Shown here in pieces: positions 18,145-29,869 of a DNA stretch of 64,000 nt. The DNA lies in NCBI RefSeq assembly GCF_000469345.1, contig NZ_KI271153.1, positions 42,642 to 106,641 on the forward strand, read 5' to 3'. Every line of letters begins with the position of its first letter. Position 1 is the stretch's first letter. Under the pieces are notes generated by a model. That model was not told the origin of the DNA. It made no database searches and saw only the letters and a program-made list of their open reading frames with translations. The translations under genes and the position numbers were made by a program. Origin of the DNA: Eubacterium ramulus ATCC 29099 (GTDB taxonomy: Bacteria > Bacillota > Clostridia > Lachnospirales > Lachnospiraceae).

Positions 18145-18930
18145 ATGCAGATGGATATAATGAAGAGAGAACAACAGGAAGGAATCCGTATTAATAAGTA
18201 TCTGAGCGAAGCCGGGATATGTTCCCGGCGCGCGGCAGATCGTGAGATTGAGAACGGAAATGTGTGGATTGATGGCCGTCAGGCCGTAAACGGAGACCGG
18301 GTGTTGCCGGGGATGAAGGTTATTTTCTGTGGGAAAGAAGTACATCCGGAGACAGAAGAAATTATGATTGCCTTTCATAAACCGGTGGGCATCGTCTGTA
18401 CGGCAGAAAAACGGGAAAAACAGAATATTATTGATTTTATCAACTATCCGAAACGAATTTACCCGGTGGGGCGCCTGGATAAAGACTCCGAGGGGCTGAT
18501 CCTGCTGACGAATCAGGGTGATTTGGTGAATAAAATGATGCGGGCCGGAAATTATCATGAAAAAGAATATGTAGTGACGGTGGATCAGAAGATCACACCG
18601 GAGTTTTTACGGCAGATGTCTGGTGGTCTGTATCTGGAAGAACTGGACGTACATACAAGACCATGCACAGTAACAAAAGTGAATGACCGAACCTTTCGTA
18701 TTATATTGACCCAGGGGTATAACAGGCAAATTCGCAGAATGTGTGAGACCTGCGGATATCGGGTGACACGCCTGGTTCGTACCAGAGTGATGAATGTTCT
18801 GTTGGGGGATCTTGCACCGGGTACTTACCGGGAACTGACGGCAGAGGAGATGCAAAGATTAAAAAAGCTGACTGCACAGTCATATAGTGCACCGAAAGGA
18901 CAGCATAAGAGAAACGGGGGTAAGAGATAG
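18145..18930 (+). CDS. rluF: 23S rRNA pseudouridine synthase, RluF type
   Basis: A 261-aa pseudouridine synthase of the RsuA family. An S4 RNA-binding domain occupies residues ~12-60 (RINKYLSEAGICSRRAADR). The catalytic Asp is in GRLDKDSEGLILLTN near residue 112, and the GYNRQIRRMCE motif follows. KDSEG wording and length favour RluF over RluB or RsuA; the modified base cannot be proven. An ATG at 18160 is an alternative start. It ends immediately before the ligA start. Confidence 0.88.
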   Translation: MQMDIMKREQQEGIRINKYLSEAGICSRRAADREIENGNVWIDGRQAVNGDRVLPGMKVIFCGKEVHPETEEIMIAFHKPVGIVCTAEKREKQNIIDFINYPKRIYPVGRLDKDSEGLILLTNQGDLVNKMMRAGNYHEKEYVVTVDQKITPEFLRQMSGGLYLEELDVHTRPCTVTKVNDRTFRIILTQGYNRQIRRMCETCGYRVTRLVRTRVMNVLLGDLAPGTYRELTAEEMQRLKKLTAQSYSAPKGQHKRNGGKR

Positions 18931-20952
<2,022 letters not shown>

Positions 20953-20995
20953 AAACAAATGATGTATTAACACGGATTGAAAAGAAAGTAATCAG

Positions 20996-22468
20996 ATGAG
21001 GAAGAAGAAACAAAACAGTGATAAAAATCTAAATATGAAAGAATTGTTGTTTACCATGTTTAAGATCGGATGCATCGGATTTGGCGGTGGAACCGCATTG
21101 GTTCCGGTGATTGAATCGGAAGTGGTGTATGAAAAGAAGCTGATCGACAAAGATGAGTATACCAAAGATGTGGTAGTGGCAAACATTACACCGGGAGCAC
21201 TGCCGGTGGAAGTGGCAGCAGGTGTGGGCCGTAAGGTGTGTGGCATACCGGGAATGCTTTTGTCAGCAGTTCTGATGGGACTGCCGGGAACCTTTCTGAC
21301 GGTGCTGATTCTGATGCTGATCAACAGTTCCGGTGAGCGGATATTGCAACAGATTCTGTTCGCTTCTGTAGGCGTGACTGCGTATATCATTTATATGTTG
21401 CTGATGTACGCAAAGGGAACTTTTCGGGAATGTCGGGAAAAAGGAATGGCAAAGAGCGGGACCGTCTTTATGTTCCTGGTGTTTTTGCTGACTTCAGGAA
21501 AAGATGTTTTTCAGCTGTTTGGTATCAATCGGACGCCTGTGTTTGATATAGCGACGATTGATGTGCTGTGTGCGGCGTTTTTTATCATCTTTTTTACCGG
21601 CGGCAGGTTCCGGTGGAGCAGGATTATCCTTTCAACGGTGATCACAGTGGCATATTGCCTGTGTGTGGGACAGATGCATCTGATCAGCAGTTCAAAGGTG
21701 CTGTTTGGGTTGCGCCTTACCATGATCGCGCTGTCAATTTATGGACTGTGCAACGGAATTGAAGGGAAAATTTCTTTTTCCTGGAAGGCATTGAAAAAAC
21801 TGGTGCAGGAAGAGCTTGGTTGGACATTATTGCTGATGCTTTTGTCTGTACCGGCTCTGCTCTGTTTTGGTAATACACTGCGGTTTGCTGTCCGTGGCCT
21901 GATCTCAGCGGTTCTTTCTTTTGGCGGCGGCGATGCCTATTTGGCGGTAGCGAATGGGATGTTTGTGAATACCGGCATGATCAGTCATGATGAATTTTAT
22001 TTTCAGATTGCTTCAGTGGCAAATGGACTGCCGGGTTCTATTTTGTGCAAGATTCTTGCTGGAGTGGGATACATACTTGGTTGTCAGGATGGCGGCGTCT
22101 GGTGCGGGATTTTTGTGGCATTGTGTGGATTCGCCTGTAGCATTGCCGCTTCCGGTGGTACATTTTCCGCCGTGGTATATATTTATGAACAGTTTGAAAA
22201 TCTGCGGATTTTTCAGGTTTTGCAGACGTATATGCGTCCGATTGTAGCTGGTTTGCTTTTATCTGTCAGTACTTCCATGCTGTATCAGAATGTGAATCTT
22301 GCAGGATGGTATGGCTGGCCGAAAGCCGGAATGGCATTATTGACAATAGGTGTGATTTTATTGAATGTTTTCTGGCGCAGACGTGGCGTGGTACGTCCGT
22401 TGCAGAGTGTGCTGTTTTCCGCGGCTGCTTCTCTGGCCATGTGTAATGTGTTTGCATCAATCCCGTAA
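20996..22468 (+). CDS. Chromate transporter family protein (two CHR domains)
   Basis: A 490-aa membrane protein with two homologous CHR halves (about residues 14-200 and 265-485). The first has GFGGGTALVPVIESEVV and ITPGALPVEVAAGVG; the second has LSFGGGDAYLAVANGMF and NGLPGSILCKILAGVG. Long-chain CHR transporters can expel chromate, but in anaerobic gut bacteria the real substrate is unknown. It begins 43 nt after ligA and is followed by a new promoter. Confidence 0.85.
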   Translation: MRKKKQNSDKNLNMKELLFTMFKIGCIGFGGGTALVPVIESEVVYEKKLIDKDEYTKDVVVANITPGALPVEVAAGVGRKVCGIPGMLLSAVLMGLPGTFLTVLILMLINSSGERILQQILFASVGVTAYIIYMLLMYAKGTFRECREKGMAKSGTVFMFLVFLLTSGKDVFQLFGINRTPVFDIATIDVLCAAFFIIFFTGGRFRWSRIILSTVITVAYCLCVGQMHLISSSKVLFGLRLTMIALSIYGLCNGIEGKISFSWKALKKLVQEELGWTLLLMLLSVPALLCFGNTLRFAVRGLISAVLSFGGGDAYLAVANGMFVNTGMISHDEFYFQIASVANGLPGSILCKILAGVGYILGCQDGGVWCGIFVALCGFACSIAASGGTFSAVVYIYEQFENLRIFQVLQTYMRPIVAGLLLSVSTSMLYQNVNLAGWYGWPKAGMALLTIGVILLNVFWRRRGVVRPLQSVLFSAAASLAMCNVFASIP

Positions 22469-22476
22469 AAAATAAG

Positions 22477-22505
22477 TTTTCAAATGGAAAATAATTTGGT
22501 ATACT
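22477..22505 (+). promoter_or_regulatory. Promoter before the asp23-nusB operon
   Basis: TTTTCA (22477-22482) and TATACT (22500-22505) are spaced by 17 nt. The -35 is weak (3 of 6), but the position before a 9-kb run of plus-strand genes supports it. Confidence 0.45.
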
Positions 22506-22549
22506 AATAAATAATATCTAAAAATGAATTTTAAATAGGAGGTTTTTCC

Positions 22550-22933
22550 ATGGCTGAAGATAGAAAAGGATTAAAAATCAAAGAAGACGGACTTGGTGAA
22601 GTGCAGATAGCAGAAGAAGTCATCACGATCATCGCAGGTCTTGCTGCCACTGAGGTAGAGGGTGTATGCTCTATGGGCGGAAATATCACAAAAGAGCTGG
22701 TAAGCCGTCTTGGAATGAAGAACCTGTCCAAAGGTGTCCGTGTGGAAGTAACAGAGGAAGGCAAGATTGAAGTATTTGTAACGATTAACATTGCTTACGG
22801 TTATGCAATTCCGGCGGTATCCGGCAACGTACAGGAAAAAGTGAAAGCAGCAATTGAGAATATGACAGGGCTTGAGGTATCCGGTGTAAATGTCAGAATC
22901 GCAGATGTTGACATGAAGAGTGCAGTCGAGTAG
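22550..22933 (+). CDS. Asp23/Gls24 family envelope stress protein
   Basis: A 127-aa protein of the Asp23/Gls24 (YloU-like) family. It shows GEVQIAEEVITIIAGLAATEVEGVCSMG at residues ~10-40 and the late VSGNVQEKVKAAIENMTGLEVSGVNVRI. Family members bind membrane anchors and are linked to cell-wall stress. AGGAGG stands before the ATG. It heads the cluster asp23-nusB-xseA-xseB-ispA-dxs, an order conserved in clostridia. Confidence 0.92.
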   Translation: MAEDRKGLKIKEDGLGEVQIAEEVITIIAGLAATEVEGVCSMGGNITKELVSRLGMKNLSKGVRVEVTEEGKIEVFVTINIAYGYAIPAVSGNVQEKVKAAIENMTGLEVSGVNVRIADVDMKSAVE

Positions 22934-23020
22934 GGCAACCTACTCGATTTGTGAGTAAAGATTTGCCTTTTGGCAGCCGCGGGAACAGATTCCCGATGGA
23001 GATAATAGATGGAGGATAAC

Positions 23021-23416
23021 ATGAGCCGAAGAGAACAGAGAGAGCAGATTTTTAAAATTCTGTTTGGAGTAGAATTTCACAGTGCGGAGGAACTGGATGA
23101 ACAGATTGCACTGTACATGGAAGAACTTGGAGAAATTCGTCAGAAAGAAGCTGACTATATTTTAAATAAGGTACACAGCATTGTGGAACATCTGGATGAT
23201 CTGGATTCCAGTTTAAATGCTGCATCTAAAAATTGGAAGACAACCCGTATGGCAAAAGCAGAGCTTTCAATTCTGCGTCTGGCAGCCTACGAGATTAAAT
23301 ATGAAGAAGATATTCCGGTGTCTGTTTCCATTAATGAAGCAGTTGAACTGGCAAAAGCATATGGTTCTGATCAGGGACCGGCATTTGTAAACGGAATTTT
23401 ATCCGGACTGGCATGA
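23021..23416 (+). CDS. nusB: Transcription antitermination factor NusB
   Basis: A 131-aa NusB, which with NusE (S10) binds boxA RNA for rRNA antitermination. It begins MSRREQREQIFKILFGVEF and has the conserved late segment VSVSINEAVELAKAYGSDQGPAFVNGIL. An ATG at 23009 would add four residues, but GGAGGA sits just before 23021. The stop overlaps the xseA start (ATGA), indicating coupling. Confidence 0.95.
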   Translation: MSRREQREQIFKILFGVEFHSAEELDEQIALYMEELGEIRQKEADYILNKVHSIVEHLDDLDSSLNAASKNWKTTRMAKAELSILRLAAYEIKYEEDIPVSVSINEAVELAKAYGSDQGPAFVNGILSGLA

Positions 23417-24627
23417 GAAGGAATGTTTATTCTGTCGGACAGGTAAATTCTTATATTCAGAACATGTTTGCACAGGATTTTATGATGGGACATATTGCAG
23501 TTCGCGGAGAAATCTCGAACTGCAAATATCACAGTTCCGGGCATATTTATTTCACCCTGAAAGATGAAACCGGTGTACTGAAAGCGGTAATGTTTCGCGG
23601 AAGTGTGGACAAAGGTCTTACTTTTCATATGGATGTGGGAGACCGTGTGGTCGTGCTGGGAGAAATCCGCATCTATGAGCGTGACGGACAGTATCAGCTG
23701 TATGCACAGCAGGTGACCCGTGATGGTGTTGGAATTCTGTATCAGAAATTTATGGAGCGGAAGAAAGAACTTGAGGAGATGGGAATGTTTGCGCAGGAGT
23801 ATAAGCGTGACATTCCCCGTTATGCGTCACGAGTCGGTATTGTAACTGCTCCTACGGGAGCTGCGATCCGCGACATTCAGAATATTTCCCATCGAAGGAA
23901 TCCGTATGTACAATTGTTGCTGTATCCTGCACTTGTGCAGGGTGAAGGAGCAGCCGCATCCATCGTGCAGGGTATTTATGCGATGGAACAGAAAAATGTA
24001 GATGTGATCATCGTCGGACGAGGCGGTGGATCAATGGAGGACCTGTGGGCATTTAATGAAGAAATTGTCGCACGGGCTATTTTTGAATGTTCGGTTCCGG
24101 TGATATCAGCTGTAGGACATGAAACAGATTACACAATTGCCGATTATGTGGCAGATTTACGTGCACCGACGCCTTCTGCTGCAGCGGAATTGGCGGTTTT
24201 TGATTATGAACAGGTGCGGGAACGGCTGGATATGAGTGCACAGAGAATGTTCCACCAGATGAAACAACGGATGGAATTTGCCAGAGGCAGAATCCGGGAG
24301 TATCAGCTGCAGTTAAAAGCATTGCATCCAAAAAATCAGCTATTGCAGAAGCGGCAGTATCTGACGGATCTGGAGGAAGAACTGGAACGGCAGATGCAGG
24401 AATTTTTGCAGAAAAAACGACATCAGTTGGAAATGTATGCAGCCAAGCTGGATGGATGTTCACCGCTGAAAAAGCTGCAGGGCTCGTATGCTTTTTTGAG
24501 CAGGATGGATGGAAGACCGATTCAGTCCGTGATGCAAGTGCAGGTGGATGATACGATCCAGGCACAACTGCTGGACGGAAAGATTACGGCAATAGTCTGT
24601 AGAACCGAAGAAAACGGAGTAGTGTAG
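23413..24627 (+). CDS. xseA: Exodeoxyribonuclease VII large subunit
   Basis: A 404-aa XseA, the catalytic subunit of the single-strand nuclease ExoVII. The N-terminal OB fold runs to about residue 100 (VRGEISNCKYHSSGHIYFTLKD), followed by the catalytic region with VGIVTAPTGAAIRDI, VDVIIVGRGGGSMEDLWAFN and AVGHETDYTIADYVADLRAPTPSAAAEL. A coiled-coil C-terminal half follows. It overlaps nusB by four bases and precedes xseB by four. Confidence 0.96.
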   Translation: MRRNVYSVGQVNSYIQNMFAQDFMMGHIAVRGEISNCKYHSSGHIYFTLKDETGVLKAVMFRGSVDKGLTFHMDVGDRVVVLGEIRIYERDGQYQLYAQQVTRDGVGILYQKFMERKKELEEMGMFAQEYKRDIPRYASRVGIVTAPTGAAIRDIQNISHRRNPYVQLLLYPALVQGEGAAASIVQGIYAMEQKNVDVIIVGRGGGSMEDLWAFNEEIVARAIFECSVPVISAVGHETDYTIADYVADLRAPTPSAAAELAVFDYEQVRERLDMSAQRMFHQMKQRMEFARGRIREYQLQLKALHPKNQLLQKRQYLTDLEEELERQMQEFLQKKRHQLEMYAAKLDGCSPLKKLQGSYAFLSRMDGRPIQSVMQVQVDDTIQAQLLDGKITAIVCRTEENGVV

Positions 24628-24631
24628 AGAG

Positions 24632-24859
24632 ATGGAAACAATGGAACCGACGGAATCAAAAGAATCATTAGAAGAACTGTTTGAACAGCTGGGGAATATT
24701 CTTGCGGACATGGAAAATCCGGAACTTTCTCTGGAGGATGCATTTATGCTGTATGAACAGGGAATGAAAAAAATACAACGTTGCAATCAGAAGCTGGATA
24801 CTGTAGAAAAGAAGATGCTTCAGATTACAGAAGACGGGACAGAAGTTCCCTTTGAATAG
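24632..24859 (+). CDS. xseB: Exodeoxyribonuclease VII small subunit
   Basis: A 75-aa XseB, the helical hairpin that wraps the ExoVII large subunit. The family signature LEELFEQLGNILADMENPELSLEDAFMLYEQGM lies at residues ~12-45. It sits four bases after xseA and its product is needed in excess over XseA. Confidence 0.93.
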   Translation: METMEPTESKESLEELFEQLGNILADMENPELSLEDAFMLYEQGMKKIQRCNQKLDTVEKKMLQITEDGTEVPFE

Positions 24860-24869
24860 AGAGGTGCGA

Positions 24870-25760
24870 ATGATGGATATCAACAAAGAAATTGCAGAGC
24901 ATACCACTCAGGTAGAGGCAATCATAACAAAATATCTGCCGAAAGAGAGCGGATATCAGAAAACAGTTATGGAAGCCATGAATTACAGTTTTCTGGCAGG
25001 AGGTAAGCGGCTGCGGCCAATGCTGATGCAGGAGACTTACAGGCTGTTTGGCGGAAGCTCTGATATTATTGAACCATTTATGGCTGCGATTGAGATGATC
25101 CATACGTATTCTCTGATTCACGATGATCTTCCGGCGATGGACAATGATGATTATCGTCGTGGAAGAAAAACAACCCATGTGGTTTATGGTGAAGCAATGG
25201 GAATCCTTGCAGGAGATGCACTGCTGAATTTTGCCTTTGAGACAGCGTGCAAAGGCCTGATGCAGGATGTCGGTAATCCTGCGGTGGCAAGAGCTGTTCA
25301 GATCTTGGCGCAGAAAGCCGGTATCTATGGCATGCTGGGCGGTCAGGTGGTAGATGTGGAATCGGAGGGACAACCGCTGGAGCGGGAAAAACTGGATTTT
25401 ATCTACGATTTAAAAACAGGTGCACTTATAGAAGCTTCCATGCTGATCGGCGCAGTGCTGGCAGGTGCTTCTGAGAAAGAACAGCAGGTGATTTTGCAGG
25501 TGGCAAAAGATGTGGGGCTGGCCTTTCAGATTCAGGATGATATTCTGGATGTGACCAGTGACATGGAGACACTTGGAAAACCTATTGGTAGTGATGAGAA
25601 AAATCACAAAACGACTTATGTGACGATCCGTGGGCTTGCACAAGCCCAAAAGGATGTCGAAAAAATATCTGAGCGTGCATTAGAGGGAGTGGCATCGCTT
25701 TCAGAGAAAAATGTATTCCTGAATGAATTGATCAGATATTTAATTCACAGAAAAAAATAG
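24870..25760 (+). CDS. ispA: Farnesyl / geranyl diphosphate synthase
   Basis: A trans-type polyprenyl synthase of 296 residues joining isopentenyl diphosphate to allylic diphosphates. The first Asp-rich motif HDDLPAMDNDD (Asp85, Asp86, Asp91) and second DDILD, as well as GGKRLRP near residue 44, are intact. The frame opens at 24852 within xseB, but ATG 24870 (or 24873) follows GAGAGGTG. Together with dxs it forms an isoprenoid pair inside the DNA-repair operon, as in many Firmicutes. Confidence 0.93.
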   Translation: MMDINKEIAEHTTQVEAIITKYLPKESGYQKTVMEAMNYSFLAGGKRLRPMLMQETYRLFGGSSDIIEPFMAAIEMIHTYSLIHDDLPAMDNDDYRRGRKTTHVVYGEAMGILAGDALLNFAFETACKGLMQDVGNPAVARAVQILAQKAGIYGMLGGQVVDVESEGQPLEREKLDFIYDLKTGALIEASMLIGAVLAGASEKEQQVILQVAKDVGLAFQIQDDILDVTSDMETLGKPIGSDEKNHKTTYVTIRGLAQAQKDVEKISERALEGVASLSEKNVFLNELIRYLIHRKK

Positions 25761-25769
25761 GGGATAAAA

Positions 25770-27632
25770 ATGGTACTGGATCGAATCAATCAGGCGAATG
25801 ATATAAAATATTTAAATGAGGCACAGCTGGAGGAACTGCCGGGAGAAATCCGACAGTTCCTGATCGAACATATTTCAAAAACAGGTGGTCATCTGGCCTC
25901 CAATCTTGGTGTGGTGGAACTTACTATGGCGCTGCATCTGGTACTGAATTTTCCAGAGGATAAGCTGATCTGGGATGTAGGACATCAGTCTTATACTCAT
26001 AAAATCCTGACAGGACGAAAGCGGGAATTTGAGCATTTGCGGCAGCTGGATGGCATAAGCGGTTTTCCGAAACGCTCTGAGAGTGATTGTGATGCTTTTG
26101 ACACCGGACACAGTTCTACTTCTATCTCAGCAGGTCTTGGATATGCGAGAGCCAGAGATCTTCTGGGAGAGGACTATCATGTGGTATCTGTTATTGGTGA
26201 TGGTGCATTGACGGGTGGACCGGCTTTTGAAGCTCTGAACAATGCGGCAGAACTTCAGACCAACATGATTATTGTGCTGAATGATAATAAAATGTCTATT
26301 TCGGAAAATGTAGGAGGATTATCTCAGCATCTGGCCTCTTTGCGAACTGCGGAAGCATACCAGGAGTTCAAGTCCGGCGTACACAATTCGTTGGAGCGTC
26401 TGCCTTACGGAGAACGTGTGGTCCGCAGAATCCGAAAGACAAAGAGCAGTTTGAAACAGCTGCTGATTCCGGGCATGATTTTTGAAAATATGGGAATCAC
26501 TTATCTGGGACCGGTGGATGGACATAATCTGATGGATCTGGTACGGATTCTGCGGGAGGCAAAAAAAGTTAACGGTGCGGTGGTTGTACATGTGCAGACG
26601 GAAAAAGGCCGTGGATATCAACCTGCAGAGGAACATCCGGATCGGTTTCATGGTACAGGACCTTTTGATATTCCAAGTGGACAGCCACTGGTGAAAAAGG
26701 AAAAACCGAACTATACTGATGTGTTTTCCACGGTTATTACGAAGATTGCGGCAAAGGATGACCGGGTGGTTGCAATCACAGCAGCTATGGCGGACGGTAC
26801 CGGGCTGAAGCGGTTTCGGGCGGAATATCCGGCGCGCTTTTTTGATGTGGGAATTGCAGAAGGACATGCCGTGACGTTTGCAGCCGGACTGGCAGCAGCC
26901 GGAATGCATCCGGTGTTTGCAGTGTACTCTTCTTTCCTGCAGCGCGGATTTGACCAGATTGTTCATGATATTTGTATGCAGAATCTTTCGGTGGTCTTTG
27001 CTGTTGACCGGGCAGGTCTGGTAGGCGCAGACGGCGAGACGCATCAGGGTGTGTTTGACCTGTCGTATCTTGGGATGATTCCGAACATGATGGTGCTGGC
27101 GCCAAAGAATAAATGGGAATTGGCAGACATGCTGCGGTTTGCATTCCGACAGGAAGGACCGGTTGCGCTGCGTTATCCCCGTGGAACAGCATACGATGGT
27201 CTGAAAGAACACCGTGCTCCGATTGTTTACGGACAGAGTGAATGGATCTTCGAAGAACGGCAGATTGCCATCTTTGCGGTGGGAAATATGATGGAAGAAG
27301 CGTTGAAAGTACATGAACTTCTGCATGAACGGGGATATGACTGTTCTTTGATCAATGCACGTTTTGTAAAACCGCTGGATTACGATGCTTTGCGCAAAGC
27401 AGCCAGCGGACATCTGCTCGTAGTGACCATGGAAGAAAATATCCTGCGGGGCGGTTTCGGCTATGCTGCGGCAGCATTTTTAAGTGAAGTGGATGAAACT
27501 GTGAAAGTGTTGCATTTTGGTATTGATGATCAGTTTGTGCAGCATGGGACTGTATCACAGCTGCATGTACGGATTGGCCTGGACGCTGCAAGTATGACAG
27601 ATAAGATTATTGAAACTTATCAGAAGCTTTAG
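25770..27632 (+). CDS. dxs: 1-deoxy-D-xylulose-5-phosphate synthase
   Basis: A full-length 620-aa thiamine-diphosphate enzyme that makes DXP from pyruvate and glyceraldehyde 3-phosphate, the entry of the MEP isoprenoid pathway. Seen in order: SNLGVVELTMALH, WDVGHQSYTHKILTGR, the cofactor motif GDGALTGGPAFEALNNA with NDNKMSISENVGG, and DRAGLVGADGETHQG in the pyrimidine domain. It starts 9 nt after ispA. Confidence 0.97.
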   Translation: MVLDRINQANDIKYLNEAQLEELPGEIRQFLIEHISKTGGHLASNLGVVELTMALHLVLNFPEDKLIWDVGHQSYTHKILTGRKREFEHLRQLDGISGFPKRSESDCDAFDTGHSSTSISAGLGYARARDLLGEDYHVVSVIGDGALTGGPAFEALNNAAELQTNMIIVLNDNKMSISENVGGLSQHLASLRTAEAYQEFKSGVHNSLERLPYGERVVRRIRKTKSSLKQLLIPGMIFENMGITYLGPVDGHNLMDLVRILREAKKVNGAVVVHVQTEKGRGYQPAEEHPDRFHGTGPFDIPSGQPLVKKEKPNYTDVFSTVITKIAAKDDRVVAITAAMADGTGLKRFRAEYPARFFDVGIAEGHAVTFAAGLAAAGMHPVFAVYSSFLQRGFDQIVHDICMQNLSVVFAVDRAGLVGADGETHQGVFDLSYLGMIPNMMVLAPKNKWELADMLRFAFRQEGPVALRYPRGTAYDGLKEHRAPIVYGQSEWIFEERQIAIFAVGNMMEEALKVHELLHERGYDCSLINARFVKPLDYDALRKAASGHLLVVTMEENILRGGFGYAAAAFLSEVDETVKVLHFGIDDQFVQHGTVSQLHVRIGLDAASMTDKIIETYQKL

Positions 27633-27721
27633 AATAAAAGGCAAAAAGAATGAAAGAATCATAGAAAGCTGAAACGGGAAAGGAAACTTTCCTGTGAAAA
27701 AGAAGGAAATAGATAACAGAT

Positions 27722-28525
27722 ATGAAAGAAAGACTGGATATATTACTTGTAAAACGAAATCTTGCACCTTCCAGAGAAAAAGCGAAAGCCATGATCATGG
27801 AGGGAAATGTGTTTGTAAACAATCAGCGGGAGGACAAAGCGGGTTCCTCTTTTGATGAGAATGTACCGATTGAGATTCATGGCACTACTTTGAAATATGT
27901 CAGCCGTGGTGGTTTGAAACTTGAGAAAGCAATGAATGAGTTTGACCTGAATCTGGACGGTGATATCTGCATGGATATAGGGGCATCTACCGGTGGTTTT
28001 ACGGACTGTATGCTGCAAAACGGTGCTTCCAAAGTATACTCTGTGGATGTCGGATATGGTCAGTTTGCATGGAAACTGCGTCAGGATCCAAGAGTTGTAT
28101 GTATGGAAAAGACGAATATCCGTTATGTGACGCCGGAGGATATTGATGATGCACTGGATTTTGCTTCTGTGGATGTATCTTTTATCTCACTGACCAAAAT
28201 CTTGGAACCGGCACGCAATCTGCTGAAGGATGGCGGACAGATGGTCTGCCTGATCAAGCCACAGTTTGAAGCAGGGCGCGAAAAGGTAGGAAAAAAAGGT
28301 GTTGTGCGTGACAAAGCGGTACATCTGGAAGTCGTGGAACGCATTGTTACATTTGCTCTGGAGCATGGATTTTCTGTACATCATCTGTCTTATTCCCCAA
28401 TCAAGGGACCGGAGGGAAATATTGAATATCTGGTGCACATTGAAAAGAAGGAAACAGCGGTAAAGGAGGAAGGCGTAGATCCGGTAGCAGTAGTGGAAGC
28501 TGCTCATGCAGAGCTTGATAAGTAA
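27722..28525 (+). CDS. tlyA: TlyA-family rRNA methyltransferase
   Basis: A 267-aa protein with an N-terminal S4 RNA-binding domain (RLDILLVKRNLAPSREKAKAMI) and a Rossmann methyltransferase domain (CMDIGASTGGFTDCML near residue 82). TlyA proteins 2'-O-methylate rRNA and influence capreomycin sensitivity; some family members are called haemolysin or FtsJ-like. The methyl site in this organism is not known. It precedes nadK by one base. Confidence 0.92.
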   Translation: MKERLDILLVKRNLAPSREKAKAMIMEGNVFVNNQREDKAGSSFDENVPIEIHGTTLKYVSRGGLKLEKAMNEFDLNLDGDICMDIGASTGGFTDCMLQNGASKVYSVDVGYGQFAWKLRQDPRVVCMEKTNIRYVTPEDIDDALDFASVDVSFISLTKILEPARNLLKDGGQMVCLIKPQFEAGREKVGKKGVVRDKAVHLEVVERIVTFALEHGFSVHHLSYSPIKGPEGNIEYLVHIEKKETAVKEEGVDPVAVVEAAHAELDK

Positions 28526-28526
28526 T

Positions 28527-29387
28527 ATGAAGAAGTTTTTTATTATTACCAATGAACATAAGGATATGAATCTGGCAATGACTAATGCCATTTCGGATTA
28601 CATTATTGCAAAAGGCGGTACATGCATGCATTATGTCAGCACGAAATCCGGCTGGAGGGAGCGTAATCTGCGGCGTTTTCAGCCATCGGATATCGATGCG
28701 GAGTGCATCATTGTGCTTGGAGGTGACGGTACACTGGTACGAGCCGCCAGAGATATGGCAAGTATTGGAATCCCACTGATCGGTGTCAATCTGGGAACAC
28801 TGGGGTATCTGTGTGAACTGGAACGCAGTACGGTATACGATGCCATTGACCGTTTATTTGAAGATCGTTACGAGCTGGAGACGCGGATGCTGATCAAGGG
28901 GAGCAGCCAGAAGGATGGTTCCGGAAAAGCAACATTTGCATTGAATGATATTGTTATCCATAGAACCGGTCTGCCGCAGATTGTTAATCTGATCGTATCT
29001 GTGAATGGTGAATATCTGGCCAATTACAGTGCAGATGGTATCATCATTTCCACCCCGACGGGTTCTACCGGATACAGTATGTCTGCGGGAGGTCCGATCG
29101 TAGATCCAAAAGCGGATCTGATGTTGATCACACCGATCAATCCACACAGTGCACTGGCGAAGAGCATTGTGGTTGGTTCGGATGCTGTGATTGATGTCAC
29201 TTTGGCTAAACGTCGGCAGGAAGAAGATGAGGAAGCCGAGGTAAGCTTTGACGGAGATCGTTTCGTGCATATGAAAGTGGGAGACAATATTCGAATTCAG
29301 AAAGCGGATGCACATGCAAAAATTTTGAAGTTAAATCAGTTGAGCTTTTTACAGATTCTGCGGAAAAAAATGCAGGAATTTCATTAG
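28527..29387 (+). CDS. nadK: NAD kinase
   Basis: A 286-aa ATP-NAD kinase that makes NADP. The GGDGTL motif is at residues 65-70, GTLGYLCELE follows, and the NAD-binding STPTGSTGYSMSAGGPIVDP is near residue 175. The frame could extend to 28506 within tlyA, but ATG 28527 gives the usual MKKFFIITNEHKD. There is almost no room for a separate ribosome site, so translation is probably coupled to tlyA. Confidence 0.95.
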   Translation: MKKFFIITNEHKDMNLAMTNAISDYIIAKGGTCMHYVSTKSGWRERNLRRFQPSDIDAECIIVLGGDGTLVRAARDMASIGIPLIGVNLGTLGYLCELERSTVYDAIDRLFEDRYELETRMLIKGSSQKDGSGKATFALNDIVIHRTGLPQIVNLIVSVNGEYLANYSADGIIISTPTGSTGYSMSAGGPIVDPKADLMLITPINPHSALAKSIVVGSDAVIDVTLAKRRQEEDEEAEVSFDGDRFVHMKVGDNIRIQKADAHAKILKLNQLSFLQILRKKMQEFH

Positions 29388-29398
29388 GAGGTGCCTAG

Positions 29399-29851
29399 TT
29401 GAAAGCAAAAAGGCATGCGAAGATTCTGGAGATCATTCGCAAATATGATGTAGATACACAGGAGGAGTTGTGTGTACGGCTTAATGAAGCCGGTTATAAA
29501 GTAACACAGGCAACCGTATCCCGTGATATCAGGGAGTTAAAATTAACAAAAGTCGCCATCAAAGGTGGAAAACAGAAATACACATCGCTGTATGATGCAG
29601 GTACAGATTTGGAGGAGAAATACAGCCGTGTGTTCAAGGATGGGGTGATTTCCCTGGATATGGCGCAGAATATTCTCGTGATAAAGACCGTATCGGGAAT
29701 GGCCATGGCAGTTGCAGTTGCACTGGATGCCATGGACTGCAATGAAATTGTAGGAAGCATCGCCGGTGACGACACGATCATGTGTGCGGTGCGGACTGTA
29801 GAAGATACTGCGGCGCTGATGCAGCGACTGCGGGCATTGCAGAGAGAGTAG
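29399..29851 (+). CDS. argR: Arginine repressor
   Basis: A 150-aa ArgR/AhrC. A winged-helix DNA-binding domain (residues ~1-70: KILEIIRKYDVDTQEELCVRL, then ATVSRDIRELKLTKV) is followed by the arginine-binding hexamerisation domain with GTIAGDDT-like GSIAGDDTIM. The start is TTG at 29399 behind a perfect AGGAGG. It lies between nadK and recN, as in Bacillus. It likely controls arginine genes such as argH at 57812, though no ARG box was verified. Confidence 0.95.
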   Translation: MKAKRHAKILEIIRKYDVDTQEELCVRLNEAGYKVTQATVSRDIRELKLTKVAIKGGKQKYTSLYDAGTDLEEKYSRVFKDGVISLDMAQNILVIKTVSGMAMAVAVALDAMDCNEIVGSIAGDDTIMCAVRTVEDTAALMQRLRALQRE

Positions 29852-29869
29852 AAGGAGTAAATAAAACGA

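Noticed and set aside
26319..27413. 364-codon minus-strand frame inside dxs
   Set aside because: Complete overlap with a well-conserved enzyme and low-quality composition.
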